From: Paracoccaceae bacterium
GTDB taxonomy: Bacteria; Pseudomonadota; Alphaproteobacteria; Rhodobacterales; Rhodobacteraceae
NCBI GenBank assembly: GCA_006226775.1
Contig: SBGD01000030.1
Span: 1-64,000, forward strand
DNA: 64,000 nucleotides
Reading direction: 5' to 3'
Part shown: positions 16,850-26,502 of the stretch, in pieces
Numbering within the stretch: position 1 is the first letter of the stretch
Layout of the letters: every line of letters begins with the position of its first letter
Translations under genes and position numbers: made by a program
The notes under the pieces: model-generated
Told to the model about the DNA's origin: nothing
Database searches by the model: none
The model's input: only the letters and a program-made list of their open reading frames with translations

Positions 16850-18364
16850 ATGGTCGCCCGCGCCTATACCGTCGCCTTCGAGGGCGTCACCGCGCGCACG
16901 GTCGAGGTGCAATGCGCGGTCACGCCCGGCCTGCCGGCCTTTTCCATCGTCGGCCTGCCCGACAAGGCGGTGTCGGAGGCGCGCGACCGGGTGCGCACGG
17001 CGCTGTCGTCGATGTCCATCGCGCTGCCGTCCAAGCGCATCACGGTGAACCTCTCGCCCGCCGACCTGCCCAAGGAGGGCTCGCACTTCGACCTGCCGAT
17101 CGCGCTGGGCCTGCTGGCGGCGCTCGAGATCATTCCCGAGGACGCGGTCTCGGGGATCGTCGCCCTGGGGGAATTGTCGCTCGACGGCGGGCTGATCCCG
17201 GTGCTCGGCGCGCTGCCCGCCGCCATGGCCGCCGCCGAGGAGGACCGCGCCCTGCTCTGCCCGCGCGCCTCGGGCCCCGAAGCGGCCTGGGTCGGCGCGA
17301 CCCAGGTGATCGGTGCGGCCACCCTGGCCGACGTGGTGCGCCATTTCACCGGCCAGTCGCCGCTGTCCCCGGCCGAGCCCGGCGAGGTGCGCGCCCCCCC
17401 CGAGGGCCGCGACATGCGCGACGTGCGCGGCCAGGAACGCGCCAAGCGCGCGCTCGAGATCGCCGCGGCGGGGCGGCATCACCTGCTGATGGTCGGCACG
17501 CCGGGCTCGGGCAAGTCCATGCTTGCCGCCCGCCTGCCGACGATCCTGCCCGACCTGACCGCCACCGAGGCGCTGGAGACCTCTATGATCCATTCGCTGG
17601 CCGGGCTGCTCGACGAAGGCGGCATCTCGCGCGTGCGGCCCTTCCGCGAGCCGCATCACACCGCGTCCATGGCGGCCATCGTCGGCGGCGGGCGCGGGGC
17701 GAAACCGGGCGAGATCAGCCTGGCGCACAACGGCGTGCTCTTCATGGACGAATTCCCGGAGTTTCCCCGCACCGTGCTGGAAACCCTGCGCCAACCGATC
17801 GAGACCGGCGAGGTCATGGTCGCCCGCGCCAATGCCCATATCAAGTACCCCTGCCGCTTCATGCTGGTCGCCGCCGCCAACCCCTGCAAATGCGGCTACC
17901 TGCCCGATCCGGCCCGCGCCTGCGCGCGCGTGCCGCAATGCGGCGAGGACTACATGGGCCGTATCTCCGGGCCCTTGATGGACCGCTTCGACCTGCGCGT
18001 CGACGTGCCGCCCGTGGCCTTCACCGATCTCGACCTGCCCGAAAGCGGCGAAAGTTCCGCCGTGGTCGCCGCCCGGGTCGAGGCCGCGCGCAACCGCCAG
18101 ACCGCGCGCTACGCCGATCTGCCCGACACCCGGATCAACGCCGACATCCAGGGCAAGGCGCTGGAGGTCCATGCCATGCCGGATGCCGAGGGCAAGGCGC
18201 TGCTGCTGAAGGCCGCCGAACGCTTCGGGCTTTCGGCGCGCGGCTATCACCGGGTGCTGCGGGTGGCGCGGACGATTGCCGATCTGGACGAATCGGACAG
18301 CATCCACCGGCCACATGTGGCCGAGGCGCTCAGCTATCGGCTGATCGGGGCGAAAGACTGCTGA
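16850..18364 (+). CDS. comM: YifB/ComM family Mg-chelatase-like AAA+ ATPase
   Basis: 504 residues from the ATG at 16850 with a GGAAGGGAGG ribosome site. An N-terminal LonC-like ChlI domain (residues 1-170) is followed by the AAA+ domain: Walker A GTPGSGKS at 216-223, the Walker B / sensor region GVLFMDEFPEF, a CKCGYLPDPARAC zinc-like cysteine group, and a C-terminal Mg-chelatase domain. ComM is a hexameric helicase that drives branch migration when imported DNA strands recombine during transformation. In Rhodobacter relatives comM helps recipients take up gene-transfer-agent DNA under CtrA control. The 3' end overlaps the convergent esterase gene by 35 bases. Confidence 0.92.
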   Translation: MVARAYTVAFEGVTARTVEVQCAVTPGLPAFSIVGLPDKAVSEARDRVRTALSSMSIALPSKRITVNLSPADLPKEGSHFDLPIALGLLAALEIIPEDAVSGIVALGELSLDGGLIPVLGALPAAMAAAEEDRALLCPRASGPEAAWVGATQVIGAATLADVVRHFTGQSPLSPAEPGEVRAPPEGRDMRDVRGQERAKRALEIAAAGRHHLLMVGTPGSGKSMLAARLPTILPDLTATEALETSMIHSLAGLLDEGGISRVRPFREPHHTASMAAIVGGGRGAKPGEISLAHNGVLFMDEFPEFPRTVLETLRQPIETGEVMVARANAHIKYPCRFMLVAAANPCKCGYLPDPARACARVPQCGEDYMGRISGPLMDRFDLRVDVPPVAFTDLDLPESGESSAVVAARVEAARNRQTARYADLPDTRINADIQGKALEVHAMPDAEGKALLLKAAERFGLSARGYHRVLRVARTIADLDESDSIHRPHVAEALSYRLIGAKDC

Positions 18365-19229
18365 TCCAGGCGGCCAGCAGCCGCAGGGTGCGGCGGGCCT
18401 CGGGCAGGAGATTGTGAAACAGCGGCCAGACATGCGGCAGGCCGGGTTCGATCCGCTCGCTCACCGCGACGCCCTGGTCGCGCAGCCGCGCGGCCATCCG
18501 GCAGGTGTCGTCGCGCAGGATCTCGCAGTCCGACGCGGTCAGCCAGATCGGCGATGCGCCGGTGAAACCGGCAAAGAGCGGCGAGGCCCGAGGGTCGCGC
18601 GGATCGGCGCCCTGCAGGTACATCCCGGCGATCTCGCCGGTGCGCCCGGCAGGCAGGAGGGCGTCGCGTTCGGCGTTGTCCCGCAGGCTGGCGCCGGAAC
18701 AGGTCATGTCGGTCAGCGGCGAAAAGGCGAACAGCCCCAGCGGCTGCGGCAGGCCCTGCCGCAGCACCTCCGCCAGCAGCGCCAGCGCCAGCCCGCCACC
18801 GGCGCTGTCGCCGCCAAGGATCACGCCGCCGGGGCGGTGCATCACCTGCCGGTAGACCGCCATGGCGTCGTCCAGCGCGGCGGGAAAACCATGCTCCGGC
18901 GCCTTGCGGTAGTCGGGCAGAAGCGCCGGGCAGCCGGTCTGCGCCGAGAGGCAGGCCAGCAGGGCGCGATGGGTCCGCGGCGCGCCGAAGATATAGCCGC
19001 CGCCATGCAGGTAGAGGATCAGCGGGCCGGTCCCGGCGGCATTGACCTCGGTCGCGGGCAGCCCGGCGACAATCGTTTCGCGGAACCGCGTGCCCCGCGG
19101 CGGGTGGAAAAACAGCCGCGCATTGCGCGCAAAGGCCCGCCGCAGCTCGCCCGGGTCCTGCGCCCGGGCCAGCCTGCGTTTTTCGACCAACCGCAGATAG
19201 GCGGTGAGCAGGCGGGCGATCAGGCTCAC
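18330..19229 (-). CDS. Alpha/beta hydrolase (hormone-sensitive-lipase family esterase)
   Basis: 299 residues from a GTG at 19229. The HSL-family oxyanion motif HGGGY is near residue 75 and the nucleophile elbow GDSAGGG near 142; aspartate in the [11 protein letters not shown] stretch and histidine in GLPHVWPLF complete the likely triad. These enzymes cleave short- to medium-chain acyl esters; the substrate is unknown. The start overlaps the gshB stop by four bases (GTGA). The 3' end runs 35 bases into the end of comM on the opposite strand. Confidence 0.85.
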   Translation of the reverse strand: MSLIARLLTAYLRLVEKRRLARAQDPGELRRAFARNARLFFHPPRGTRFRETIVAGLPATEVNAAGTGPLILYLHGGGYIFGAPRTHRALLACLSAQTGCPALLPDYRKAPEHGFPAALDDAMAVYRQVMHRPGGVILGGDSAGGGLALALLAEVLRQGLPQPLGLFAFSPLTDMTCSGASLRDNAERDALLPAGRTGEIAGMYLQGADPRDPRASPLFAGFTGASPIWLTASDCEILRDDTCRMAARLRDQGVAVSERIEPGLPHVWPLFHNLLPEARRTLRLLAAWISSLSPRSADS

Positions 19230-20161
19230 GCCAGTTTCGCCTCGATCGCCTCCCAGATTTTCGCGGCCACGTTGGTGCCGTCGAAGCGCTCGAGCTCCTG
19301 GATGCCGGTGGGCGAGGTGACGTTGATCTCGGTAAGCCAGTCGCCGATCACGTCGATGCCGACGAAAACCTGGCCCTTCTCGCGCAGGAGCGGCCCGATC
19401 CGCTTGCAGATCTCGCGGTCGCGATCGGTCAGCCCGGTCTTTTCCGCCCGCCCGCCGACATGCATGTTCGACCGCGTCTCGCCCTTGGCCGGCACCCGGT
19501 TGATCGCGCCGACGGCTTCCCCGTCGACCAGAATCACCCGCTTGTCGCCCTTGGCCACCGCGGGCAGGAATTTCTGCACGATCAGCGGCTCGCGCGAGAA
19601 CCCGGCGAACAGCTCATGCAGCGAGGCGAGGTTGCCATCGGCCTGCGCCAGCTTGAAGACCCCCGCGCCGCCATTGCCGTAAAGCGGTTTGAGGATGATG
19701 TCGCCATGGCGGTCGCGGAACTCGCGCAGGGTCTGCAGGTCGCGGGCCACCGTCGTCGGCGGGGTGAGGTCGGGAAAGTCGAGCACCAGCAGCTTTTCCG
19801 GGTAGTTGCGCACCCAGAAGGGGTCATTGACCACCAGCGCCTTGCCCTTGAGCCGGTCGAGTAGATGGGTCGAGGTGATATAGGCCATGTCGAAGGGCGG
19901 GTCCTGGCGCAGCCAGACCACGTCGAAATCGGCCAGGTCGACCTCGCGCAGCGGGCCAAGCTCGGCATGGTCGCCCTGCACCCGCCGGACCCGCAGGTCC
20001 TGGCCCCGGGCGGTGATGCGCCCCTCCTGGTAGGCCAGTTGATCGGGCACGTAGTAGAACAACTCGTGCCCCCGGGCCTGGGCCTCCTCGGCCAGCCGGA
20101 AGGAGCTGTCGGCATTGATGTCCACGGCCCCGATCGGGTCCATCTGAAAGGCGATTTTCAT
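19226..20161 (-). CDS. gshB: Glutathione synthetase
   Basis: 311 residues, the normal bacterial GshB size. The N-terminus [21 protein letters not shown], the ATP-grasp nucleotide loop [12 protein letters not shown], the [29 protein letters not shown] stretch and the metal-binding [20 protein letters not shown] are all characteristic. It adds glycine to gamma-glutamylcysteine using ATP, the last step of glutathione synthesis in the cytoplasm. The ATG at 20161 is the family start; the open frame runs 21 codons further. It is translationally coupled to the esterase gene. Confidence 0.96.
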   Translation of the reverse strand: MKIAFQMDPIGAVDINADSSFRLAEEAQARGHELFYYVPDQLAYQEGRITARGQDLRVRRVQGDHAELGPLREVDLADFDVVWLRQDPPFDMAYITSTHLLDRLKGKALVVNDPFWVRNYPEKLLVLDFPDLTPPTTVARDLQTLREFRDRHGDIILKPLYGNGGAGVFKLAQADGNLASLHELFAGFSREPLIVQKFLPAVAKGDKRVILVDGEAVGAINRVPAKGETRSNMHVGGRAEKTGLTDRDREICKRIGPLLREKGQVFVGIDVIGDWLTEINVTSPTGIQELERFDGTNVAAKIWEAIEAKLA

Positions 20162-20236
20162 GGGCTGTTCCCGCGCTGTTGCCTGCCCATAGATGCCGCA
20201 AGGACCCGCCGGGTTCAATGGCACATGCGGCCCGCC

Positions 20237-20641
20237 CTACCAGGCCAGCAGCGCGCCCTCGTGGATTTCGACCCGCCCGGTGCCATCCATCAGCGCCGCG
20301 TCGAAGCGGATATCGCTGAGCAGGCCCTGCGGGCAAGACCCCAGGTATTCCTCCGCCGCGGCATGGATGCGGGCCACCTGGGCAGGGGAGATTCGCGCCA
20401 GGGCCCCGGCGAAATCGCGCCCCTTCTTGACCTCGGCAAAGACGAGGGTGCCATCCCTATCCTGCAGGATCAGGTCGATCTCGCCGCCGCGGCCGCGCCA
20501 GCGGCGTTCCAGCACGCGGTGCCCGGCATCGCGGTAGACCCGCGCGATCGCCTCTTCGGCGGCGGCCCCGGCGAGGCGATTGCGGGTGCCGCGCCGCGCG
20601 CGGGCGGCGCCCACACCGGTGGCATGAAAATCGAGCGGCAT
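20237..20641 (-). CDS. yraN: YraN family (UPF0102) endonuclease-fold protein
   Basis: 134 residues. The core pattern RLAGAAAEEAIARVYRDAGHRVLERRWRGRGGEIDLILQDRDGTLVFAEVKKGRDF is that of the UPF0102/YraN family: a restriction-endonuclease-like fold with a GEIDLI..FVEVK metal site (E-D-E-K). No function is proven. The start at 20641 has a CAGGGGGA ribosome site. It follows rsmI by 17 bases on the same strand, the usual rsmI-yraN pairing in many bacteria, and precedes gshB by 75 bases. Confidence 0.9.
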   Translation of the reverse strand: MPLDFHATGVGAARARRGTRNRLAGAAAEEAIARVYRDAGHRVLERRWRGRGGEIDLILQDRDGTLVFAEVKKGRDFAGALARISPAQVARIHAAAEEYLGSCPQGLLSDIRFDAALMDGTGRVEIHEGALLAW

Positions 20642-20658
20642 GGCATCCCCCTGCGATG

Positions 20659-21543
20659 TCAGTCTTTCGACAACTCTAGGGCCATTTGGTAAATGTTTCG
20701 TTTCTTCCGGCCAAAGGCCCGGGCCACCACCTCGGCCGCGTCGCGCACGGTCATGGTTTCCAGCGCCTGTCGCAGGGCGGTCTCGATATCCTCGGCGCTG
20801 CTGTCCTCGGCGCTGCCCTTGCCGATGACCACGACGAACTCGCCCCTGGGCTCGGTCGCCGCGATCTGCTGCGCCAACTCGCCCAGCGGCGCGCGCACCA
20901 CCTCCTCGAACCTCTTGGTCAGCTCCCGGCAGGTCGCCGCCGGGCGCGCGGGGCCCAGCACCTCGGCGGCATCGGCCAGCATCGCCGCCACCCGGCGCGG
21001 CGATTCGTAGAACACCAGCGTCGCGGCGATGCCCGCCAGGTCCTCCAGCGCCTTGCGGCGCGCGGTGGCCGCGGACGGCAGGAACCCGGCGAAAAAGAAC
21101 CGGTCGGTCGGCAATCCCGCCACGTTGAGCGCCGCCAGCACCGCCGAGGCCCCGGGCGCGGCCATCACCGGAATCCCCGCCACGGCGGCGCTTCGGGCCA
21201 GGTCGAAGCCGGGATCGGAGATCAGCGGCGTGCCGGCCTCGGAGGCATAGGCCACGGCCTGCCCCTCGGCCAGCGCCGCCAGCAATGCCGGGCGCACCGC
21301 GTCGCCGTTGTGTTCGTGATAGGCGCGGATCTGGCGGCCCTGCAGCGGCACGCCGTGCAGTTCCATCAGCCGGCGCAGCGACCGCGTGTCCTCGGCCGCC
21401 AGCACATCCGCCCCGGCGAGGATGTCGAGCGCGCGCAGGGTGATGTCGCGGGCATTGCCGATCGGCACCGCCACGAAGTGCAGCCCGCGGGCCAGCGGAC
21501 GGGCGTCTCTCTGCCAGTTCCAGTCTTCCGTTGCATTCCCCAC
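20659..21543 (-). CDS. rsmI: 16S rRNA (cytidine(1402)-2'-O)-methyltransferase
   Basis: 294 residues from a GTG at 21543. The tetrapyrrole-methylase fold is clear: LHFVAVPIGNARDITLRALDIL at the N-terminus, VAYASEAGTPLISDPGFDLARSA, APGASAVLAALNVAGLPTDRFFFAGFLP and RELTKRFEEV. RsmI methylates the 2'-hydroxyl of C1402 in 16S rRNA using SAM, tuning decoding at the P-site. It lies upstream of yraN and divergent from the PBP-activator gene across 84 bases. Confidence 0.94.
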   Translation of the reverse strand: MGNATEDWNWQRDARPLARGLHFVAVPIGNARDITLRALDILAGADVLAAEDTRSLRRLMELHGVPLQGRQIRAYHEHNGDAVRPALLAALAEGQAVAYASEAGTPLISDPGFDLARSAAVAGIPVMAAPGASAVLAALNVAGLPTDRFFFAGFLPSAATARRKALEDLAGIAATLVFYESPRRVAAMLADAAEVLGPARPAATCRELTKRFEEVVRAPLGELAQQIAATEPRGEFVVVIGKGSAEDSSAEDIETALRQALETMTVRDAAEVVARAFGRKKRNIYQMALELSKD

Positions 21544-21627
21544 TGGACCCGCCTCGCTCTGTGACTATTATCGCGCAAACCCACGCGGCCCGCGCCGCGC
21601 CGCAAAACCGATGAAGTGAGATAGCCC

Positions 21628-22815
21628 ATGTTTGCCGTTTTGTCCGCCGCCCGCAAGCGGCTGCGCCTGCCCCGCCTCGCCCGTGTCGCCGCAGCCGCGC
21701 TGGGCCTGGCGGCACTGGCCGCCTGCGAGCCGATCCAGCTTGTCGGCGGCGACAGCGGCCAGCGGATCGACACCTCGAAACCGGTGCCCGTGGCGCTTTT
21801 GGTGCCGAAAAGCGATGCCGGCGCTGGCGCCGTGGCGCGCTCGATCGAGAATGCCGCGCGGCTGGCGGTGGCCGAGCTTGACGGGGTGCGCATCGACCTG
21901 CGGGTCTATGACACCGCCGGCAATGCCGCGACCGCAGCGGCCCAGGCCCAGAAGGCCGTCGACCAGGGCGCCAAGATCATCCTCGGGCCGCTGTTCGGCG
22001 AATCGGCCAATGCGGTGGGCGTGCAGGTGGCCGACGACAACGTCAACGTGCTCAGCTTCTCCAACAACCCGTCGATTGCCGGCGGCAATGTCTTTATCCT
22101 GGGCGCCACCTTCCGCAATACCGCCAACCGCCTGCTGGGCCATGCCGCGCGCAATGGCAAGCGGACGGTGACGGTGGTCTATCCCAACAACGTCGAAGGC
22201 CAGTTCGGCAATGTCGCGATCCGCGCCGCGGCCGCCGCGAACGGCATCCAGATCACCGCCTCCGAGAGCTTCGAGTTCAGCCAGGCCGGCGTGGTCGGCG
22301 CCATGCCGCGGATCGCCGCCGCGGCGCGCAGTTCCGACGCGGTCTTCCTGACCTCGAACGCCGCCGGCGCCCTGCCGCTGCTGGCCCAGCTGATGCCGGA
22401 AAACGGCGTCAACCCGGCGACCACCCAGTATATCGGCCTCGCGCGCTGGGACGTGCCGCCGCAGACCGTGAGCCTTGCCGGGTTGCAGAACGGCTGGTTC
22501 GCCCTGCCCGACCAGAGCCGCACCAACAGCTTCAACAGCCGCTACCAGGCGGCCTATGGCGCCGCGCCGCATCCGCTGGCGGGTCTCGGCTTCGACGGGA
22601 TCGCGGCCATCGGCGCGCTCGTCAAGCAAGGCAAATCCGACGCCCTGACACGGGGCGCCCTGACCCAAACGGCCGGCTTCCAGGGGGTTGGCGGGGTCTT
22701 CCGCCTGCTGCCCGACGGCACCAACGAGCGCGCGCTGGCGGTGGCCACGATCCGCGACAAGAAAGTGGTGATCCTTGACCCAGCCCCGACCCGATTTGGC
22801 GGCGCCGGTTTCTGA
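21628..22815 (+). CDS. Penicillin-binding protein activator-like lipoprotein (type I periplasmic binding fold)
   Basis: 395 residues. A lipoprotein signal ends LAALAAC with the lipid cysteine at C33. The mature part has a Leu/Ile/Val-binding-protein-like fold (VPVALLVPKSDAGAGAVARSIENAARLAVAEL; GPLFGESANAVG; NAAGALPLLAQLMPENG), as in LpoA-type activators of peptidoglycan synthases. In enterobacteria LpoA stimulates PBP1a; in this group the role is inferred by family. It is divergent from rsmI, the same neighbour seen for lpoA in many Proteobacteria. Its 3' end overlaps the proposed glnD start by 41 bases. Confidence 0.82.
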   Translation: MFAVLSAARKRLRLPRLARVAAAALGLAALAACEPIQLVGGDSGQRIDTSKPVPVALLVPKSDAGAGAVARSIENAARLAVAELDGVRIDLRVYDTAGNAATAAAQAQKAVDQGAKIILGPLFGESANAVGVQVADDNVNVLSFSNNPSIAGGNVFILGATFRNTANRLLGHAARNGKRTVTVVYPNNVEGQFGNVAIRAAAAANGIQITASESFEFSQAGVVGAMPRIAAAARSSDAVFLTSNAAGALPLLAQLMPENGVNPATTQYIGLARWDVPPQTVSLAGLQNGWFALPDQSRTNSFNSRYQAAYGAAPHPLAGLGFDGIAAIGALVKQGKSDALTRGALTQTAGFQGVGGVFRLLPDGTNERALAVATIRDKKVVILDPAPTRFGGAGF

Positions 22816-25591
22816 CACGGCCAGGACCCTCGGTCCCGAAGACCGGCTGATCTGCCCGCCCGGCGAGATCTTCGACGCCGATGCGGCCCAGGCGCTGATC
22901 GCCACTTTCGACCGCGCCGAGCAGGCCGAGTTCCGCAAGGCGCTGGTCGCCCATCTGCTGGCGGCGCGCAAAGCCGGCATGGAGGTGATCGCCGGCCACC
23001 TGCGGCAAAGCCCGCTGGCGGCGCGGCCGGCCAAGCGCTCTTATACCTGGCTGACCGATCAACTGGTGCTGACCGCCTGGCAGGTGGCCACCGGGCTGCT
23101 GCATCCGCTGGCCAACCCGACCGAGGGCGAGCGGCTGGCGCTGATCGCGGTCGGCGGCTACGGGCGCGGCGAGATGGCGCCCTATTCCGACGTCGACCTG
23201 CTGTTCCTGACGCCGCACAAGATCACGCCCTGGGCCGAGAGCGTGATCGAATCGATGCTCTACATCCTGTGGGACCTGCGGCTCAAGGTCGGCCATGCCT
23301 CGCGCACGGTGCGCGATTGCCTGCGGCTGGCGGGCGAGGATTTCACCATCCGCACCGCGCTTCTGGAACACCGGCTGCTGGCCGGGGACGCGGCGCTGGC
23401 GCACAAGCTCGATACCCGGCTGGCGAAGGACCTGTTCGAGGGCACCGAGCGGGAATTCGTCGAGGCCAAGCTGGAGGAACGCGACGCCCGGCACGACAAG
23501 CAGGGCGGCCAGCGCTACATGGTCGAGCCCAACGTCAAGGAGGGCAAGGGCGGGCTGCGCGACCTGCAATCGCTCTACTGGATCGCCAAGTATGTCCATC
23601 ACGTCGATCATTCCAGCGACCTGGTGCCGCTGGGCGTATTTCGCCCCGAGGAATACCGCACCTTCGAGGAGGCCGAGAACTTCCTCTGGGCGACCCGCTG
23701 TCACCTGCACCTGGTCGCCCGGCGGCCACAGGAGCAACTGACCTTCGACCTGCAGGTCGAGGTCGCCGAGGCGATGGGCTATGTCGACAAGGGCGGGCGC
23801 CGGGCGGTCGAGCATTTCATGCAGGATTTCTTCCTGCACGCCACCGCGGTGGGCGACCTGACCCGCATCTTCCTCACCGCGCTCGAGGCCGATCACACCA
23901 AGGGCCCGGCCTTTCTGGAGCGGCTGTTCCGCCAGGCGCGCCATGTCCGCATCCGGGCGAAGGAAGGCTATGCGCTGGTCAACGGCCGGCTGGCGATCAC
24001 CGACGAGACGAAGTTCCTGTCGGACAACCTCAACCTGCTGCGGCTGTTCGAGGAGGCGCTGCGCTCGGACCTGCTGGTCCACCCCGATGCCATGCGGCTG
24101 GTCAAGGCCAACCTTCACCTGATCGACGACGACATGCGCCGCAACCCGGCGGCGGCCAAGCTGTTTCTCGACCTGCTGCTGAAACACGGCAACCCGGAAC
24201 GGGCGCTGCGGCGGATGAACGAGCTGGGCGTGCTGGCCGCCTTCATCCCGGAATTCGCGCCGATCGTGGCGATGATGCAGTTCAACATGTACCATCACTA
24301 CACGGTGGACGAACACACCATCCAGGTGATCCACCACCTGGCCGAGATCGAACGCGGCGAACTGGGCGAGGAACTGCCGGTGTCGACCGAGATCATCGAG
24401 ACCGGCATCGATCGCAAGGTGCTCTACGTGGCACTTCTGCTGCATGACATCGGCAAGGGGCGGGACGAGGATCATTCGATCCTCGGCGCGCGCATCGCCC
24501 GGACGGTGGCGCCGCGGCTGGGGCTGAACAAGCGCGAATGCGAGACCGTGGAATGGCTGGTGCGCTATCACCTGCTGATGTCCGACATGGCGCAGAAACG
24601 CGACATCGCCGACCCGCGCACGGTGCGCGATTTCGCCAAGGCGGTGAAGACGGTCGACCGGCTCAACCTGCTCTGCGTGATGACCGTCTGCGACATCCGC
24701 GGGGTGGGGCCGGGCACCTGGAACAACTGGAAGGCGGCGCTCTTGCGCGCGCTCTATCGCCAGACCCGGCGGGCGCTGGAAGGCGGGATGGAGGCGCTCA
24801 ACCGCGAAAACCGCGGCACCGAGGCCAAGAAAATGCTGCGCCAGGCGCTGTCGGACTGGCCCGACAAGGATCTCAAGCTCGAGACCGGGCGGCACTACCC
24901 GCCCTATTGGCAGGGGATGCATGTCACCGCGCATGTGGTCTTTGCCAACCTCCTGCGCGACCTGGCCGATGACGAGATCGCCATCGACCTGCACCCCGAC
25001 GAGGACCGCGACGCCACCCGCGTCTGCTTTGCCATGGCCGACCATCCGGGCATCTTCAGCCGGATGTGCGGTGCCCTGACCCTGGTGGGGGCCAACGTGG
25101 TGGATGCGCGGACCTTCACCACCAAGGACGGTTTCGCCACCGCCGCCTTCTGGGTGCAGGATGCCGAGGGCGCGCCCTACGAGGCGGCCAAGCTGCCCAG
25201 GATGCGCACCATGATCCACAAGACCTTCCTGGGCGAGGTGGTCACCGGTGAAGCGATCAAGTCGCGCGACAAGATCAAGAAGCGCGAACGCGCCTTCCGG
25301 GTGCCGACGCATATCACCTTCGACAACGATGGATCCGAGATCTACACGATCATCGAGGTCGACACCCGCGACCGGCCCGGCCTGCTGTTCGACCTGACGC
25401 GGACGCTGGCCAATGCCAATGTCTATATCTCCTCGGCGGTGATCGCCACCTATGGCGAGCAGGTGGTGGACAGCTTCTACGTCAAGGACATGTTCGGACT
25501 GAAGTTCCACTCCCCGGCGAAACAGAAGGCGCTGGAGCGCAAGCTGCGCGAGGCGATCCAGGCCGGATCGGAACGGGCGCATTCATCGTGA
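22775..25591 (+). CDS. glnD: Bifunctional PII uridylyltransferase / uridylyl-removing enzyme
   Basis: 938 residues. The nucleotidyltransferase site is GGYGRGEMAPYSDVD at 127-141; the HD hydrolase site is LLHDIGKGRDEDHS with H557-D558; two ACT domains follow (about 735-820 and 850-935) for glutamine sensing. GlnD uridylylates PII under nitrogen limitation and removes the UMP when glutamine is high. The first possible start is a TTG at 22775, inside the end of the upstream gene; no ATG lies between it and the conserved region, so the start is the least certain part. The message ends in a long inverted repeat. Confidence 0.93.
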   Translation: MTQPRPDLAAPVSDTARTLGPEDRLICPPGEIFDADAAQALIATFDRAEQAEFRKALVAHLLAARKAGMEVIAGHLRQSPLAARPAKRSYTWLTDQLVLTAWQVATGLLHPLANPTEGERLALIAVGGYGRGEMAPYSDVDLLFLTPHKITPWAESVIESMLYILWDLRLKVGHASRTVRDCLRLAGEDFTIRTALLEHRLLAGDAALAHKLDTRLAKDLFEGTEREFVEAKLEERDARHDKQGGQRYMVEPNVKEGKGGLRDLQSLYWIAKYVHHVDHSSDLVPLGVFRPEEYRTFEEAENFLWATRCHLHLVARRPQEQLTFDLQVEVAEAMGYVDKGGRRAVEHFMQDFFLHATAVGDLTRIFLTALEADHTKGPAFLERLFRQARHVRIRAKEGYALVNGRLAITDETKFLSDNLNLLRLFEEALRSDLLVHPDAMRLVKANLHLIDDDMRRNPAAAKLFLDLLLKHGNPERALRRMNELGVLAAFIPEFAPIVAMMQFNMYHHYTVDEHTIQVIHHLAEIERGELGEELPVSTEIIETGIDRKVLYVALLLHDIGKGRDEDHSILGARIARTVAPRLGLNKRECETVEWLVRYHLLMSDMAQKRDIADPRTVRDFAKAVKTVDRLNLLCVMTVCDIRGVGPGTWNNWKAALLRALYRQTRRALEGGMEALNRENRGTEAKKMLRQALSDWPDKDLKLETGRHYPPYWQGMHVTAHVVFANLLRDLADDEIAIDLHPDEDRDATRVCFAMADHPGIFSRMCGALTLVGANVVDARTFTTKDGFATAAFWVQDAEGAPYEAAKLPRMRTMIHKTFLGEVVTGEAIKSRDKIKKRERAFRVPTHITFDNDGSEIYTIIEVDTRDRPGLLFDLTRTLANANVYISSAVIATYGEQVVDSFYVKDMFGLKFHSPAKQKALERKLREAIQAGSERAHSS

Positions 25592-25665
25592 AGACCCGCC
25601 TTGGGAATTGGCCATTTCCGCCGTTCACCCTTGTTTTCGCCACGCCTTGCGCGTGTCGACCGGCT

Positions 25666-25790
25666 GGGGGGCCAGCCCCCCAGACCCCCCGGGATATTTT
25701 GGAACCAGAGAAGTCCTGGACCGGTCCTGATCTTCTCTGGTTTTCCAAGTATCCCGGGGGTGAGGCCGAAGGCCGAGGGGGCTGGCCCCC
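25666..25790. repeat. Long imperfect inverted repeat between convergent glnD and thiQ
   Basis: Outer arms 25667-25680 (GGGGGCCAGCCCCC) and 25777-25790 (GGGGGCTGGCCCCC) are exact reverse complements. Inner arms 25686-25713 and 25732-25760, around CCCCGGGATATTT and TATCCCGGGG, pair with a few mismatches. The whole folds into one arm of about 50 bp with a loop near 25714-25731. A shorter relative lies at 63326-63362. It may be a dispersed intergenic repeat that also ends both converging transcripts. Confidence 0.75.
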
Positions 25791-25809
25791 TTTCTTCCTG
25801 CGTCCCTGT

Positions 25810-26502
25810 TCACCCGGTTCCCAGGTAGGCGCGCAGATCCGGCGGCGGGTCGGCGAACAGCGGGCCGGTGTCGCGGGGCGGGTGCAGCACCCCCTCCGAG
25901 ACCAGCGCGGTCTGGTCGGCCACGCGCCTGGCATCCTCCGGGGCATGGCTGACCATGATCACCGCGATCCCCTGCTCGCCCGCCAGACGGGCGACCAGGT
26001 CCAGCATCTCGGCCCGCAGCGCCGGGCCCAGGGCCGAGAAGGGTTCGTCCAGCAGCATCAGCGGCCGGTCCTGCAAGAGCACCCGGGCCAGCGCGGCCCG
26101 GCCCTGTTGGCCGCCGGACAACTCTGCGGGTTTGCGGGGCTCCATGCCGCGCAAGCCGACCTGCTCCAGCGCCCGGGCCACCTGCGCCAGTTGGCGGGAC
26201 GAGGGGCGGCGGGTGGTGAGGGCGAGCGCGAGGTTGGCGGCGAGGGTGAGATGCGGGAAGAGGTTGTTGTCCTGGAACAGGATGCTGACCGGGCGTCTGG
26301 CCGGGGCCTGCCCGCCGATCTCGTCTCCGTTCCACAGGATGCGCCCGCGCTGCGGCGCAAAGAACCCGGCGATCATGTTGAGGAGGGTGGATTTGCCCGC
26401 GCCGGAGGGGCCGATCAAGGCGGTGATCGGCGCGCCGAAGGTGCAATCCGCGGTCAGGCGAAAGTCGTCCTGGACGATCTCGATGTCCCGCAACTCAAGC
26501 AT
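25810..26502 (-). CDS. thiQ: Thiamine ABC transporter ATP-binding protein
   Basis: 230 residues. Walker A GPSGAGKST is at 31-39, the Q-loop is FQDNNLFPHL, the ABC signature LSGGQQGRAALARVL, Walker B LMLLDEPFSALGP and the switch histidine VSHAPEDA. It powers thiamine or thiamine-phosphate import with ThiP and ThiB. Its ATG overlaps the end of thiP by eight bases, so the three thi genes form one operon under the TPP riboswitch upstream of thiB. Confidence 0.92.
   Translation of the reverse strand: MLELRDIEIVQDDFRLTADCTFGAPITALIGPSGAGKSTLLNMIAGFFAPQRGRILWNGDEIGGQAPARRPVSILFQDNNLFPHLTLAANLALALTTRRPSSRQLAQVARALEQVGLRGMEPRKPAELSGGQQGRAALARVLLQDRPLMLLDEPFSALGPALRAEMLDLVARLAGEQGIAVIMVSHAPEDARRVADQTALVSEGVLHPPRDTGPLFADPPPDLRAYLGTG

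Noticed and set aside
20642-21715. A long N-terminal extension of yraN through rsmI
   Set aside because: The frame is open but is out of phase with the clear RsmI protein; the YraN family starts near MPLDFHATG with its own ribosome site.
22622-25582. A 986-codon open frame antisense to glnD
   Set aside because: Shadow frame; GlnD catalytic, HD and ACT motifs are complete on the plus strand.
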